A DNA stretch of 64,000 nt from Fervidobacterium sp. (GTDB lineage: Bacteria; Thermotogota; Thermotogae; Thermotogales; Fervidobacteriaceae). Position 1 is the stretch's first letter; each line of letters starts with the position of its first letter. The DNA lies in contig JANZZV010000007.1 of assembly GCA_026419195.1 (NCBI GenBank), positions 29,078-93,077 on the forward strand, written 5' to 3'. Positions 17,052 through 26,095 of the stretch are shown here, piece after piece. The notes beneath the pieces are model-generated. The model saw nothing but the letters and a program-made list of their open reading frames with translations, searched no databases and was not told where the DNA came from. A program made the position numbers and the translations under genes.

Positions 17052-18611
17052 GTGGAGAAGAGAGAACACTGGGGTAGCAAACTTGGTTTGATATTAGCTA
17101 TGGCAGGAAACGCTATAGGTCTTGGAAACTTCTGGAGGTTTCCGTATCAAGCGGCGAAGAACGGTGGCGGAGCCTTCATGATCCCTTACTTTGTTGCCTT
17201 CCTGTTCATGGGTATTCCTCTTCTAATTATCGAATGGTCTCAAGGTAGATATGGAGGTAAGTACGGGCATGGTACTATAGGCCCCATGATATATTTGCAA
17301 GCAAGAGATAGCATTGGACACAAAGCTGCGAAAATTTTTGGAGCTTTATCTGGAGCTATTGCACTCTCTGTGGTTATTTTACTAAATTCCTATTATAATC
17401 ATATTATCGGCTGGACTCTTGGATATTCATGGGAAACGGCAATCGGTAGTTATATGGACAAATCGATTGATACAGGTTCTTATTTCGTTGGTTATATTCA
17501 AAGTCCGTACAAAGTATTTCTCTTCTGGATTGTAACACTTGCAATATTGTGGTACATAACGACCAAAGGTGTTAACAAAGGGCTTGAAACTCTTGCAAAG
17601 ATTGCCATGCCAGCTATCTATATATTTTCACTTGCTCTTTTGATAAGGGCTCTTACTCTTGGTTCTCCAGTTAACCCTGATTGGACACCCATAAAGGGAT
17701 TGGATTTCCTCTGGTCACCAAGATGGAACGAACTTAGTTGGTCTTCAACTCTTGCTGCTGCTGGACAAATTTTCTTTACACTTTCCCTTGGAATGGGAAT
17801 TATACAAAATTACGCGTCTTATCTTAAAGATGAAGATGATATTGTTGCTTCAGCGACAGCAACAGCTTCTTTGAATGAAGTAGCAGAAGTTATTTTAGCT
17901 GGAACCATAGTAATTCCTATAGCGTTTACATTTCTTGGCACGGAAGGGTTAAAAAGTGGTGTAGGATTATCTTTTATCGCTTTACCTAACGTCTTTAGAA
18001 CGATGGTAGGTGGGCCCATTTTTGGTACATTATGGTTTCTGTTACTATTCTTTGCTGGAATTACAAGTTCAATAGCCATGTTTAATTACTTAACAGCATT
18101 TTTAGAAGAGGAATTTGGGATCCAAAGAAAGAAAGGTTCAACTTTTGTTTTTATTATGTATATAATTGGTGGTTTACCTATAGCACTTGAACCGATACTA
18201 ACAAAAACAGCTGATTTGATGTATTTGACTGAACTTGATAACTGGGTAGGTACTTATTTCCTTGTTTTGCTTGGACTACTTGAAATAATCGCAGCCGTTT
18301 GGTTGTTCAAGTCAAAAGGACTGGAGGAAATAAATAAAGGTAGTTACTGGAAAATCCCAAGCTGGTTTTATAAGATAATAATGAGCTTTATTACACCTGC
18401 TTTTATAATAATACTACTTGTTTTCTCCACTATTGATTATGCAAAGAACGGTTATTTCAAATTAATACCAGATTTTGCACTTAACACTCCTAAACTAATT
18501 CCTTGGGTAATTGCCGCAAGGGTTGTACTGGTAACAGTATTTGTGTTGAGTTTTATTTTAACTTACAAGAGTATATCTCAGAAACTTGATAAGGCAAATG
18601 GAAGGAAGTGA
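17052..18611 (+). CDS. Sodium-dependent transporter, NSS/SNF family
   Basis: This 519-residue protein has about 12 membrane helices and the family's first-helix signature AMAGNAIGLGNFWRFPYQAA followed by NGGGAFMIPY. NSS proteins of the LeuT fold import amino acids with Na+. GTG 17052 is chosen with GGAGGT seven bases upstream; a longer upstream frame lacks a ribosome site. Six bases after its stop is a 34-residue membrane peptide of the MetS type. That partner places it in the methionine/alanine importer (MetP-like) subgroup, which is an inference about substrate. Confidence 0.92.
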   Translation: MEKREHWGSKLGLILAMAGNAIGLGNFWRFPYQAAKNGGGAFMIPYFVAFLFMGIPLLIIEWSQGRYGGKYGHGTIGPMIYLQARDSIGHKAAKIFGALSGAIALSVVILLNSYYNHIIGWTLGYSWETAIGSYMDKSIDTGSYFVGYIQSPYKVFLFWIVTLAILWYITTKGVNKGLETLAKIAMPAIYIFSLALLIRALTLGSPVNPDWTPIKGLDFLWSPRWNELSWSSTLAAAGQIFFTLSLGMGIIQNYASYLKDEDDIVASATATASLNEVAEVILAGTIVIPIAFTFLGTEGLKSGVGLSFIALPNVFRTMVGGPIFGTLWFLLLFFAGITSSIAMFNYLTAFLEEEFGIQRKKGSTFVFIMYIIGGLPIALEPILTKTADLMYLTELDNWVGTYFLVLLGLLEIIAAVWLFKSKGLEEINKGSYWKIPSWFYKIIMSFITPAFIIILLVFSTIDYAKNGYFKLIPDFALNTPKLIPWVIAARVVLVTVFVLSFILTYKSISQKLDKANGRK

Positions 18612-18616
18612 AAATC

Positions 18617-18721
18617 ATGTCGTCATCGGCAATAATGTTTATGGTATTCAGTTGGGGAAGCATAATTGTGCTTTCTACATTTTCGATAGGAACAATTATG
18701 AAAAATTCAAAGAAGAAGTAA
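18617..18721 (+). CDS. metS: MetS-type small subunit of the NSS transporter
   Basis: A 34-residue protein: MSSSAIMFMVFSWGSIIVLS, then TFSIGTIMKNSKKK. It has a short polar start, one membrane helix and a lysine-rich cytoplasmic tail, which is the pattern of the small subunit (MetS) found beside NSS methionine/alanine importers. GGAAG lies eight bases before the ATG, and the gap from the transporter stop is six bases, so translation is probably coupled. A larger overlapping frame (18586-18774) has no ribosome site and no membrane helix and is taken as a shadow. A terminator hairpin follows eight bases later. Confidence 0.85.
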   Translation: MSSSAIMFMVFSWGSIIVLSTFSIGTIMKNSKKK

Positions 18722-18729
18722 AAACATTT

Positions 18730-18755
18730 GGATCCCAGGAATTTCCCTGGGATCC
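18730..18755 (+). terminator. Terminator hairpin after the NSS transporter pair
   Basis: A perfect 10-bp stem GGATCCCAGG/CCTGGGATCC with a six-base loop is followed by AGTCTTTAAATC, a weak U-tract. It is 6 bases from the convergent priA stop and may serve both directions. Confidence 0.7.
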
Positions 18756-18760
18756 AGTCT

Positions 18761-21088
18761 TTAAATCTCCATAGGATTAACCTTTATGGTCCAATCCCCT
18801 GGATAATTTGAAATTACTTTTTTGATTATCTCTAAGCTTCTTTCAACCTTATTTGTTTTCAAAAAAACTTGATACCTGTATTTGTTTGCTAGTTTAAATA
18901 TGGTATGTTCTGAAGGTCCAAGTAATTCTACGTAATTATTGTTGACGTTATAAAAGTCCTCTGATTTGATTATTCTTTCTAATTCATCAACCACAGTTTC
19001 CATTGTTTCTCTTGCTGTTTTTGAATCCAAATTTGAGTACATCAACTGAATAACATCTGCAAATGGTGGATAATTAAGTTCTTTTCTCAACTCAAGCTCC
19101 CTTTCGTAAAATCCTTCCACATCTTGGTTGGATGCATAGAAAATTATAGGACTTTCTGGATTATAAGTCTGGATTATTGCTTTTCCTTTTTCCCTTCTTC
19201 CTGCTCTACCTACAACTTGAACTAACATTTGAAAAGTTCTGAGTGGTGCGTTAATATCAGGATATGATATAAGAGCATCTATATCGATAACACCTACAAG
19301 TCCTATTTTATAAATGTCGAGTCCTTTTGTTATCATCTTCGTTCCGACAACGATTTCCAATTCTCCTACTCTTAAAGAGTCAAAAAATTTTTTGAGCTTT
19401 TCTGGATTATCAACTACTTCTGCATCAATTCTTCCAATATTCCTAGCTGGAAATAGTATTCTAAGTTCCTTTTCAACTTTTTCCGTGCCCGTACCTTTGT
19501 CAATAAACAAGGTAGCTTGGCAATTTGGGCATTTGCTTATTAAATTTTTTTCCCCACCACAAAGATGACATTTTAATTTATCTCTTTCAATATGGTAAGT
19601 CATGCTAACATCACAATTATCGCATTTTAGTATGTAACCGCAGACGGCACATTGTACACGTGAAAATCCTTTTCTCCTTGTAAAGATAAGTACACTCTTT
19701 TTCATCTGAAGTGTTTCGTCTATGGCTTTGTAAAGCTTCTCGGAAATAGAAGAGGTTAATCTCTTCTCTTTTCTCATGTCCACAACTTCGACATCTGGTA
19801 AAGATGAACTATAACGTTTTGTAAGCTTATTGTACACATAAACTTTATCTTTTGCATTCTTTAGAGTCCCTAAGGATGGTGTAGCGGAGCCATAGATTAC
19901 TGTTACAGGTAAAAATTCTAAGAAATCGCGCAAATCGTAGAAAGGCTCTGAATCGTTGTAATAACTCTCGTCATGTTCTTCATCAATAACTACAAGCCTC
20001 AAATCCTTTAACGGAATAAATGCTGCACTTCTTGGTCCAACAAGGATACTAATTTCACCCTTGATTGCTTTCGCCCAAACTTCGACACGTTTAGATGTTG
20101 TAAGATAACTATTGTAAGTTTCTATAGGCACATCAGGAAATCTTTTTCTAAGCCTTGCTATAGTTTGTTCTGTAAGTGATACTTCTGGAATTAAGTAAAG
20201 TACATTGCCAAAGTATAAGTATTTTTCGATAACTTCCATGTAGATTTCTGTTTTACCACTACCTGTAGGACCAAATATAAGATGTTTTTTTGGTTTGTTC
20301 ATATCATACGACAGTATGTTATTTACGACTTGCTTTTGTTCGTCTTCAAGTACTACGGTTTGTTTCCGTTGCTCTGTTTCAACTATATGATCCAAAAATT
20401 CAATTATTCCCCTGTTTTTCAATTGTACAATAGCATCTCTTTTTACCTTAGTATCTTCTATTAGAGTATGCAATTTTACGCAATCATTTAACAAAAGATA
20501 GTTGACGACCATACATTGATCAGAAGTAAATTTGAGTTTAGAAATTTCATCATAAGACACTTTTAATCTAACAAAAATCTCTTTTGACCTTGGTTTAGGT
20601 ATATTGACTTCGAAATCTCTATACACCCTCACAACACCGTTTAGGATGTATTGCCTATAATTTTTTAGTTTTTTGAATTCTTCATAAGGCATTTTTGGTA
20701 TGTTTACCAAGGGATTAACACTCTCAACAAATAATGAAAAGTAATTATCGAAACCTGGTGGAAATGATATATCAAAATATTGGCCAATACCTGAACCAAA
20801 CCTTTTAGCAAGTTTTAATAGAGCTTCTACTCTTGAAGGTTCTAAGAATGATCTGTAGTCCAATCTATCTGAAATTTGACAAACATCCTCTAATGTTTCA
20901 TTTAAAATGACCGAACTTGTATCTTCAGCGAAATCATTCAAACCATTTGCTTTGGAAACTACGTAACCTTTCATTTTTTTTTCCTTGTATCTTATAATCA
21001 CTCTCTCACCGATTTCTATATCTTCTAAGGACTCACAAAGCAAAAGTTTGCTTAGGGCAGAATTGGAAAGAGCTATTGCATAGAACAA
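18761..21088 (-). CDS. priA: Primosomal replication-restart helicase PriA
   Basis: This 775-residue protein is the superfamily 2 helicase that restarts stalled replication forks. It shows Walker A GPTGSGKTEIYM, the DEEH box in VIDEEHDESY, a zinc-binding region with paired CxxC motifs (CAVCGYILKCDNCD, CHLCGG, CPNCQ) and the helicase motif VGRAGRREKGKAIIQTYNP. The start is TTG 21088, with GAGGTGAT upstream. It lies 43 bases after the metF-like gene on the same strand. Confidence 0.95.
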   Translation of the reverse strand: MFYAIALSNSALSKLLLCESLEDIEIGERVIIRYKEKKMKGYVVSKANGLNDFAEDTSSVILNETLEDVCQISDRLDYRSFLEPSRVEALLKLAKRFGSGIGQYFDISFPPGFDNYFSLFVESVNPLVNIPKMPYEEFKKLKNYRQYILNGVVRVYRDFEVNIPKPRSKEIFVRLKVSYDEISKLKFTSDQCMVVNYLLLNDCVKLHTLIEDTKVKRDAIVQLKNRGIIEFLDHIVETEQRKQTVVLEDEQKQVVNNILSYDMNKPKKHLIFGPTGSGKTEIYMEVIEKYLYFGNVLYLIPEVSLTEQTIARLRKRFPDVPIETYNSYLTTSKRVEVWAKAIKGEISILVGPRSAAFIPLKDLRLVVIDEEHDESYYNDSEPFYDLRDFLEFLPVTVIYGSATPSLGTLKNAKDKVYVYNKLTKRYSSSLPDVEVVDMRKEKRLTSSISEKLYKAIDETLQMKKSVLIFTRRKGFSRVQCAVCGYILKCDNCDVSMTYHIERDKLKCHLCGGEKNLISKCPNCQATLFIDKGTGTEKVEKELRILFPARNIGRIDAEVVDNPEKLKKFFDSLRVGELEIVVGTKMITKGLDIYKIGLVGVIDIDALISYPDINAPLRTFQMLVQVVGRAGRREKGKAIIQTYNPESPIIFYASNQDVEGFYERELELRKELNYPPFADVIQLMYSNLDSKTARETMETVVDELERIIKSEDFYNVNNNYVELLGPSEHTIFKLANKYRYQVFLKTNKVERSLEIIKKVISNYPGDWTIKVNPMEI

Positions 21089-21131
21089 AACAGCATCACC
21101 TCATGAAAAAATTTTGAAATCACTAAAATTT

Positions 21132-21983
21132 TTAAAGCAAATCACTTATGGCTTTTATAACTTCAAGATCTTTTGTTGTTGATGTCAAATAAAAACCATG
21201 AACATATTGTGATAATTTTTCGACAACTACCGCTGCTCTTGTCAAAGAGTAGTTTTTGATATCAACATCCGTCTTTTGCCTAAAATATTCTTTTGGAACA
21301 AATACACCAGGAACTTTTGAAAAATATTCAAGTTGTTGAAGTGATTCAAACACCATTATAGCAACATATATTTTTGTAGATTTATAAAGTTCCTCGTCGG
21401 CCTCAAGAAATTTTAAAATAGTTTCTTCACTAAAAACTGGTTGTGAGACAAAAAACTTACACCCATTTTCCATTTTCAACCTCATTCTTTCGATTGTTTG
21501 TTTGTAGTCTTTTTCAAAAGGACTGAATACCCCGCCAGAGTTGAATGAAAATTTCCCGTGTATCTTTACTCCTACAAGGTCTTCTCCTTTTTCGTTTAGT
21601 AACTTCGTTAATCGAAAAACATCGTAGATACTAAAATCTTCTATACTTGAGGAAAACGGATACGTACCAACACGTGGGTCATCTCCAGAAAGAATAAGCA
21701 AATTTCTAATTCCAAGCATATGAGAAGCTATCAAATCTCCTTCTATTCTTATCGCATTTCTCGTTGTCCTTGAAAAATGCATTAGTACCTCAAAACCGTT
21801 TTCTAACAACATGTGTGCTGGTGCTATTGGGGAAACTCTGGTGCTTCCCATCGGTAAATCTGTTACGGCAATTACTTGTGCCCCACTTTCGTGTGCCTTA
21901 GTACAGAATTCCATATACTTTTGAATATCTGTACCTCTTGGTGGTAGAGTTTCCAATATAAATCGATTTTCAAAAAATTCCAT
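21132..21983 (-). CDS. metF: Methylenetetrahydrofolate reductase-like protein (MetF)
   Basis: A 283-residue TIM-barrel protein of the 5,10-methylenetetrahydrofolate reductase family. It shows ETLPPRGTDIQKYM at the start, AVTDLPMGSTRVSP, LILSGDDPRVGTYP and FFVSQPVFSEETI, all typical of MetF flavoenzymes that supply methyl groups for methionine. AGGTG lies six bases upstream of ATG. Some clostridial-type homologues act with a partner (MetV) instead of NADH; no such partner is next to it here. Confidence 0.88.
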   Translation of the reverse strand: MEFFENRFILETLPPRGTDIQKYMEFCTKAHESGAQVIAVTDLPMGSTRVSPIAPAHMLLENGFEVLMHFSRTTRNAIRIEGDLIASHMLGIRNLLILSGDDPRVGTYPFSSSIEDFSIYDVFRLTKLLNEKGEDLVGVKIHGKFSFNSGGVFSPFEKDYKQTIERMRLKMENGCKFFVSQPVFSEETILKFLEADEELYKSTKIYVAIMVFESLQQLEYFSKVPGVFVPKEYFRQKTDVDIKNYSLTRAAVVVEKLSQYVHGFYLTSTTKDLEVIKAISDLL

Positions 21984-22062
21984 TTCAACACCTCACAAGC
22001 TAACCTTTTTACTTTTATACTGGATTTTAGAAGAAATTTTAAAAACCTTTCCTTTGTGAAAG

Positions 22063-22345
22063 CTAAATACTTGAAAACGTAAGATCTTTAGCTTTTTTCA
22101 AGAAACTATTGTTTTGCTTATACCTTGCATAAGCTGTTTTCCCTATTTTCTTGCTTTGGTTGAAAAGTTATAATCTTTATCTATTTGACATGTACAGCAA
22201 CCAAAATTTTTCTTAAGAAGTTTCTTGGCCTATTAGAATATATTTCAATGCCTGTATGTTTTCAGCATTCTGTTCTATATGACTTTCTATACGATTTCTA
22301 ATTGCATCAAGCATAATTTCACCAAATTTTTCTACTATTTAAAAA
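22063..22345 (-). pseudogene. Possible decayed gene between metF and pelE
   Basis: The 470-base gap holds no intact gene, but two stretches on the minus strand read like protein. One is about 40 codons with FGEIMLDAIRNRIESHIEQN and then NIQALKYILIGQ, ending in a stop; further left another frame reads SKKIGKTAYARYKQNN and FLKKAKDLTF, ending in a stop. They are in different frames with stops between them, as expected of an old frameshifted gene. No family can be named. Confidence 0.3.
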
Positions 22346-22453
22346 TTTAGAGTCGTTTCTCGACAAACAACGGGACGGGAAACTTGAGCGAAATTTCATA
22401 GTGTTGTGTCAACCTAAGGTAGTTCTGTTGCTTTTCAAGCAGTTGAAGTATAA

Positions 22454-23317
22454 TTAACCAAGATTTTTCAGACCATTGTTTCTATAAGCAGTATGCACTT
22501 GGCTGTAATTTCCTTTCCTGAGATTTTCAATTAGATACTTTTTTAGTAGTTCCTGATTTTTAGTTTTTCTAAATCCATCAATAAGTATATTCAAATCTCC
22601 TTTCAAATAGTACATCATCTCATAGTATATCTGAACTCTGTCTGTCGTAAATTTAAGTTTGTTTAAAAGTAATTCTTTAAGTTGTTCTTCGATAACACCC
22701 TTAGGTATTCTTGTACGAAGATAGTTATAGATGTGCAAACATGATGTTATCGAATTATCCTGTTTCGTTTTTGAAATATTTGTCTCAAAGTAATTCTCAA
22801 TATCCTCCAAAGCCTGGCTGGCGTAAAGAGCTACGTCCATGTGTGGATCTTTCAATAATGCTCTTAAATAGTTCATGTTCTTTTCTATGTCTATTCCTTT
22901 AGTGACGTAGGTAACTATAGTCTTTGTGAGTAATTTTTTTTCAGATGGTCTGCCTATCAAAAGTAAAGTTTTTACCGGTAAAGCGTTCATTATTTCATCT
23001 TCTATCTTAACGGTAATTTCAGGTGGTATAGGAACGTTAAAGAAGTCCTCAATTTCCTGAGTTTTTGTCGGTATCAGCAAGAGCCAAGATAAAGGATACG
23101 AAAGAATGAAAATGATACTCTCTGGGATATTTTTTCTTGTTAAATAGTAAATAAAGGCTGATAAAAGGCATACCACAAAGTTTGGAATCCTTAGTCCCTG
23201 TAGGAACATCATAACAGTATTTATAATTATCAGAGCTGCGTTTAAGATGTCAACGAATATGTAAACAAAACTTTTCTTATCCTCCATAATGGATCTTTTA
23301 GCATGTTGATATTTCAT
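22454..23317 (-). CDS. pelE: PelE-like membrane protein of Pel polysaccharide export
   Basis: This 287-residue protein has two or three N-terminal membrane helices (about 17-95) and then a helical region (about 130-287) with repeated helix pairs such as LRALLKDPHMDVALYASQAL and LHIYNYLRTRIPKG, like the TPR part of PelE. Sequence alone would leave it unnamed; the call depends on its place directly after PelD and PelG-like genes, where PelE is expected. In known Pel systems PelE supports the PelD/PelF/PelG inner-membrane complex. It overlaps the end of pelD by 20 bases. Its length is near that of known PelE (about 330). Confidence 0.65.
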   Translation of the reverse strand: MKYQHAKRSIMEDKKSFVYIFVDILNAALIIINTVMMFLQGLRIPNFVVCLLSAFIYYLTRKNIPESIIFILSYPLSWLLLIPTKTQEIEDFFNVPIPPEITVKIEDEIMNALPVKTLLLIGRPSEKKLLTKTIVTYVTKGIDIEKNMNYLRALLKDPHMDVALYASQALEDIENYFETNISKTKQDNSITSCLHIYNYLRTRIPKGVIEEQLKELLLNKLKFTTDRVQIYYEMMYYLKGDLNILIDGFRKTKNQELLKKYLIENLRKGNYSQVHTAYRNNGLKNLG

Positions 23318-24539
23318 ACTTTTTAGTCAACCTCTCCAATACCTTCCTTTTTCCAAGTTCATCACACACGGGCAGTAAGGCCTTTGTTGTTACAAAATTA
23401 CCACTTTCTTCAGAATACAAAATATCTGAGCTTCTAAATTCTTTAACTATGTTTTCATGGTACACTCTCGGGTACTTAAAACAAATTTCTTTAAATTGTA
23501 TACCAAAGCGTTCTTTTCTCTTTTCAAAGATAGACTTCTTTTTTGTGTAATACTCTGCCTCCCAAGTACCATCTGGCTTTCTGTACTTTTCAACAAGCAA
23601 TGCTTCTTGTTCGCTTATTATTTTCATGTTGGCATGAAACCAAGATGCAATGGCTCTTATGTATTGCACAAGTATTTCTGAAAAATTCTCAGGTTGAATA
23701 TCCTCAACAACAAGAACACCTGATAAATCACCTTGTCTTCCAATCGCAACGCAGAACCAAGGTTCAAAAGAGTCAATTTCACTTTCCAATATGATTTCTG
23801 GAAGAGTACTATATCCTTTTTCGATGGCCTTTAAAATAACCTTAGATGTATCAACAGCCAACGAGTTTGGTAATTTACGAGTTCCGACACCGTTGACAAA
23901 TCGTAAGAAGTTTTTTTCTACACGATAGAGTTGAAGATTCGTAAGTTGAAAAAAGTCGGCAACTATTTCAACAAATCTTGTTAATATCTCATCTAAGTCA
24001 AGTACTTCAAGTTCTTTTAGACGTTCAAGTAGATTTATCAATCCTTCTCCTTCGAAAAAAACCCTTAACCGCAATTGATTAACAACTGATTGCAAATTAC
24101 TTAGGCTCTCTATTAAGTTGTGATTCTCAAGTTCTAACTTTTCATTTTCGTTTTTGATGGTTTTAATTTTTCTATTTAGGATTTCTCCTACTATTCCAAG
24201 CGCAAGTCCTACTGTTATTGTATAAATCGATAGTACGTTGGCGTCCAAGCCTAATTCTTTATTTCTGTAGAAGTAGGTAATTATGATTTGGAAAAGTGAT
24301 ACTGAAAAAAGGAAAGGTAACAGGCCGTATCTTGCCGACCAGATAAAAATGAAAGTCATGATAAGAATAGTTGACGTTATTGGTTCAATTACAGAAAATA
24401 TTTCAAGTATGATGATTATAAGAAATACAATCAGAAGTTCTACTATCTGCACACCGATGTGCTTTTTTACATTTGTAAAGGAAAACTTCATATAATTAAA
24501 AATAATTGAGAGTCTATCGAACAATTTGTTTGTTCTCAT
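23298..24539 (-). CDS. pelD: PelD-like c-di-GMP receptor of Pel polysaccharide export
   Basis: This 413-residue protein has four membrane helices (about 28-120), a coiled coil, a GAF-like domain (about 175-290) and a C-terminal degenerate GGDEF domain. In the last, RSSD (residues 369-372) is followed by five residues and then ESGNF where active diguanylate cyclases have GGDEF. The spacing is exactly that of the inhibitory c-di-GMP site (RxxD-x5-GGDEF), so it should bind but not make c-di-GMP, as PelD of Pseudomonas does. ATG 24539 is used; TTG 24545 is possible. It overlaps pelG by 26 bases and pelE by 20, so the three genes form one unit. Confidence 0.8.
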   Translation of the reverse strand: MRTNKLFDRLSIIFNYMKFSFTNVKKHIGVQIVELLIVFLIIIILEIFSVIEPITSTILIMTFIFIWSARYGLLPFLFSVSLFQIIITYFYRNKELGLDANVLSIYTITVGLALGIVGEILNRKIKTIKNENEKLELENHNLIESLSNLQSVVNQLRLRVFFEGEGLINLLERLKELEVLDLDEILTRFVEIVADFFQLTNLQLYRVEKNFLRFVNGVGTRKLPNSLAVDTSKVILKAIEKGYSTLPEIILESEIDSFEPWFCVAIGRQGDLSGVLVVEDIQPENFSEILVQYIRAIASWFHANMKIISEQEALLVEKYRKPDGTWEAEYYTKKKSIFEKRKERFGIQFKEICFKYPRVYHENIVKEFRSSDILYSEESGNFVTTKALLPVCDELGKRKVLERLTKKYEISTC

Positions 24540-25920
24540 GAACAATTAACTCCCTTCGCGCAATCAGAAGCTTACTTCTTGTAAACTCAAATCTTATAAG
24601 ATCTGAGTAAATTTTTCTGAAAGAAAGGAAAGCATAGATCGTTGAAAAACAAAAGCCGATTAGGAACCCGAGTCCAGGATAAATCCTTATAGTTAATATG
24701 GAAGTAATAATATTAATCGAGAAAGCCATTATCGCTCCTTTCATGGGTATATCGGGCAAATCAAAATAATGTGCTATGAGTGAGATATATAAAAATATAC
24801 CATTTAGAGCGGCACCAACGATACCAAATCTAAGAGTCTTTAATCCATATTCATCAAGTAATAATAAGTTAGCTAGTTTATCTGAAAGAATTAATCCAAC
24901 AAGCATAAATGAAAATTGAATCGATAGGACAGATTTTGTTGTTGAATGTAAAACATCATCAAGACCTGATTTAGCAAGTCGTATGAATTTGAATGTTCTG
25001 TTTTCTTCGATTGATCTGTAAAATAGTCTGTAGTGATTGTAAAAATCAGTTTCTAAGATCAGTACAAAAAGTGAGAGAGTTGGAATAATGAACAGGTAAG
25101 AAATAAACATCGGAATATCGTATTGTGGAGCGAAGACAAAACCTTTTGAAATTGAATATTTGAAATACGCCCACGCTATAAAATCATCAACCCAAGCTGC
25201 CAAATATGTGAAAATCCCCGCTATTGTTTGTATTTTATACTTTTTTATTGCTTCAATAAATAAATCGGTTCCTGATCTATGTTCATTCTTAGTGTATAGA
25301 TGACTCTTTATAACAGTCTGTAATAACACCATGATCGTCATTAGACCCAAGTTGAAACCAAAGTAAGCATAGTATTCTCCAAAGGTTTTAAAGAGAATTA
25401 ACGTAAATATAAGACTAATTGAACCTCCGATGAGGAAAGTGCTGACAACTGGAAAAAATTTTCTGATGGACGATATGAAAACTATCTGCACCCATATTAC
25501 GGTTAATACTGTTAGAGAATAAGAGAAAAGTCCTATCTTGACAACATCAAAAATGCGATTCGTTGTGAAGAAAATAACCAAAAAAACAGCTGAAGACAAA
25601 AGAGCATAGTTTACACTAGATATATAGAGTTGATATATCTTTTGAAAATCTTTTTTATATATCAGATCTGAAAGATAACGTGTTACGGAAGTTGAAACAC
25701 TACCAAATAATATGGTGGAGAATATAAATGTGTATATTATGCCGGAAATAAGAAACGGAATTTTTTCTTGTGGAATAAGCAATTGTATTAGAAATACCGT
25801 GATTGAAGATATAATCCACGGGCCAGCTGAAATGTTAGCCGAATAAAAAAATGCAAATATATCCGAAAAAAAGGAATTTCTTCTCAGTAATTTATTAAGT
25901 TCGAAACCTATACCAGCCAC
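24514..25920 (-). CDS. pelG: PelG-like polysaccharide export membrane protein
   Basis: A 468-residue protein with about 12 membrane helices, starting MAGIGFELNKLLRRNSFFSD, which is the characteristic PelG beginning. FYSANISAGPWIISS near residue 26 and YLAAWVDDFIAWAYF in the middle also match. PelG is a flippase-like protein of the polysaccharide transporter superfamily that moves Pel polymer across the inner membrane with PelD, PelE and the glycosyltransferase PelF. The start is GTG 25920 with a weak GGTGAT site. No pelF, pelA, pelB or pelC lies nearby, so the operon is incomplete at this locus. Confidence 0.87.
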   Translation of the reverse strand: MAGIGFELNKLLRRNSFFSDIFAFFYSANISAGPWIISSITVFLIQLLIPQEKIPFLISGIIYTFIFSTILFGSVSTSVTRYLSDLIYKKDFQKIYQLYISSVNYALLSSAVFLVIFFTTNRIFDVVKIGLFSYSLTVLTVIWVQIVFISSIRKFFPVVSTFLIGGSISLIFTLILFKTFGEYYAYFGFNLGLMTIMVLLQTVIKSHLYTKNEHRSGTDLFIEAIKKYKIQTIAGIFTYLAAWVDDFIAWAYFKYSISKGFVFAPQYDIPMFISYLFIIPTLSLFVLILETDFYNHYRLFYRSIEENRTFKFIRLAKSGLDDVLHSTTKSVLSIQFSFMLVGLILSDKLANLLLLDEYGLKTLRFGIVGAALNGIFLYISLIAHYFDLPDIPMKGAIMAFSINIITSILTIRIYPGLGFLIGFCFSTIYAFLSFRKIYSDLIRFEFTRSKLLIARRELIVHENKQIVR

Positions 25921-25984
25921 AGGATCACCAACCAGACTTTTTTCAAATTAAGAAAAGTAAAGTCACATTTTCTAAGTTATTATA

Positions 25985-25993
25985 ATTATAACA
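25985..25993 (-). promoter_or_regulatory. Extended -10 promoter for pelGDE
   Basis: The minus strand reads TGTTATAAT, an extended -10, ending about 65 bases before the pelG start. It lies just downstream of the terminator hairpin described next, so pelG can be transcribed independently of that hairpin. Confidence 0.6.
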
Positions 25994-26004
25994 TTTTTCT
26001 TTAG

Positions 26005-26038
26005 AAAAACAAAAAATCCCCCGGACGTTTTCCGGGGG
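26005..26038 (-). terminator. Terminator upstream of pelG
   Basis: An 8-bp stem CCCCCGGA/TCCGGGGG (26018-26025 with 26031-26038) is followed on the minus strand by ATTTTTTGTTTTT, an excellent U-tract. On the plus strand there is no U-tract. No gene on this strand lies upstream of it before the divergent rnfB-like gene. Confidence 0.85.
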
Positions 26039-26089
26039 TACTTGAAAAAGTTTCTCAACTCTTCCAAGGGGGGATAGGGGGGTCGCTGC
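26011..26089 (-). ncRNA. Candidate small RNA or attenuated pel leader
   Basis: A strong minus-strand promoter should start an RNA near 26089 that ends at the hairpin, about 75-80 bases. It begins with two runs of six C (26077-26082 and 26068-26073). Either run could pair with the GGGGG arm of the terminator and prevent it from forming. This fits either a free small RNA or an attenuator in front of pelGDE. There is no open frame of note inside it. Confidence 0.4.
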
Positions 26090-26095
26090 AGTACA

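Noticed and set aside
18586-18774. 62-codon open frame after the NSS transporter
   Set aside because: It has no ribosome site and no recognisable protein; the 34-residue MetS-type gene lies in another frame with a good ribosome site.
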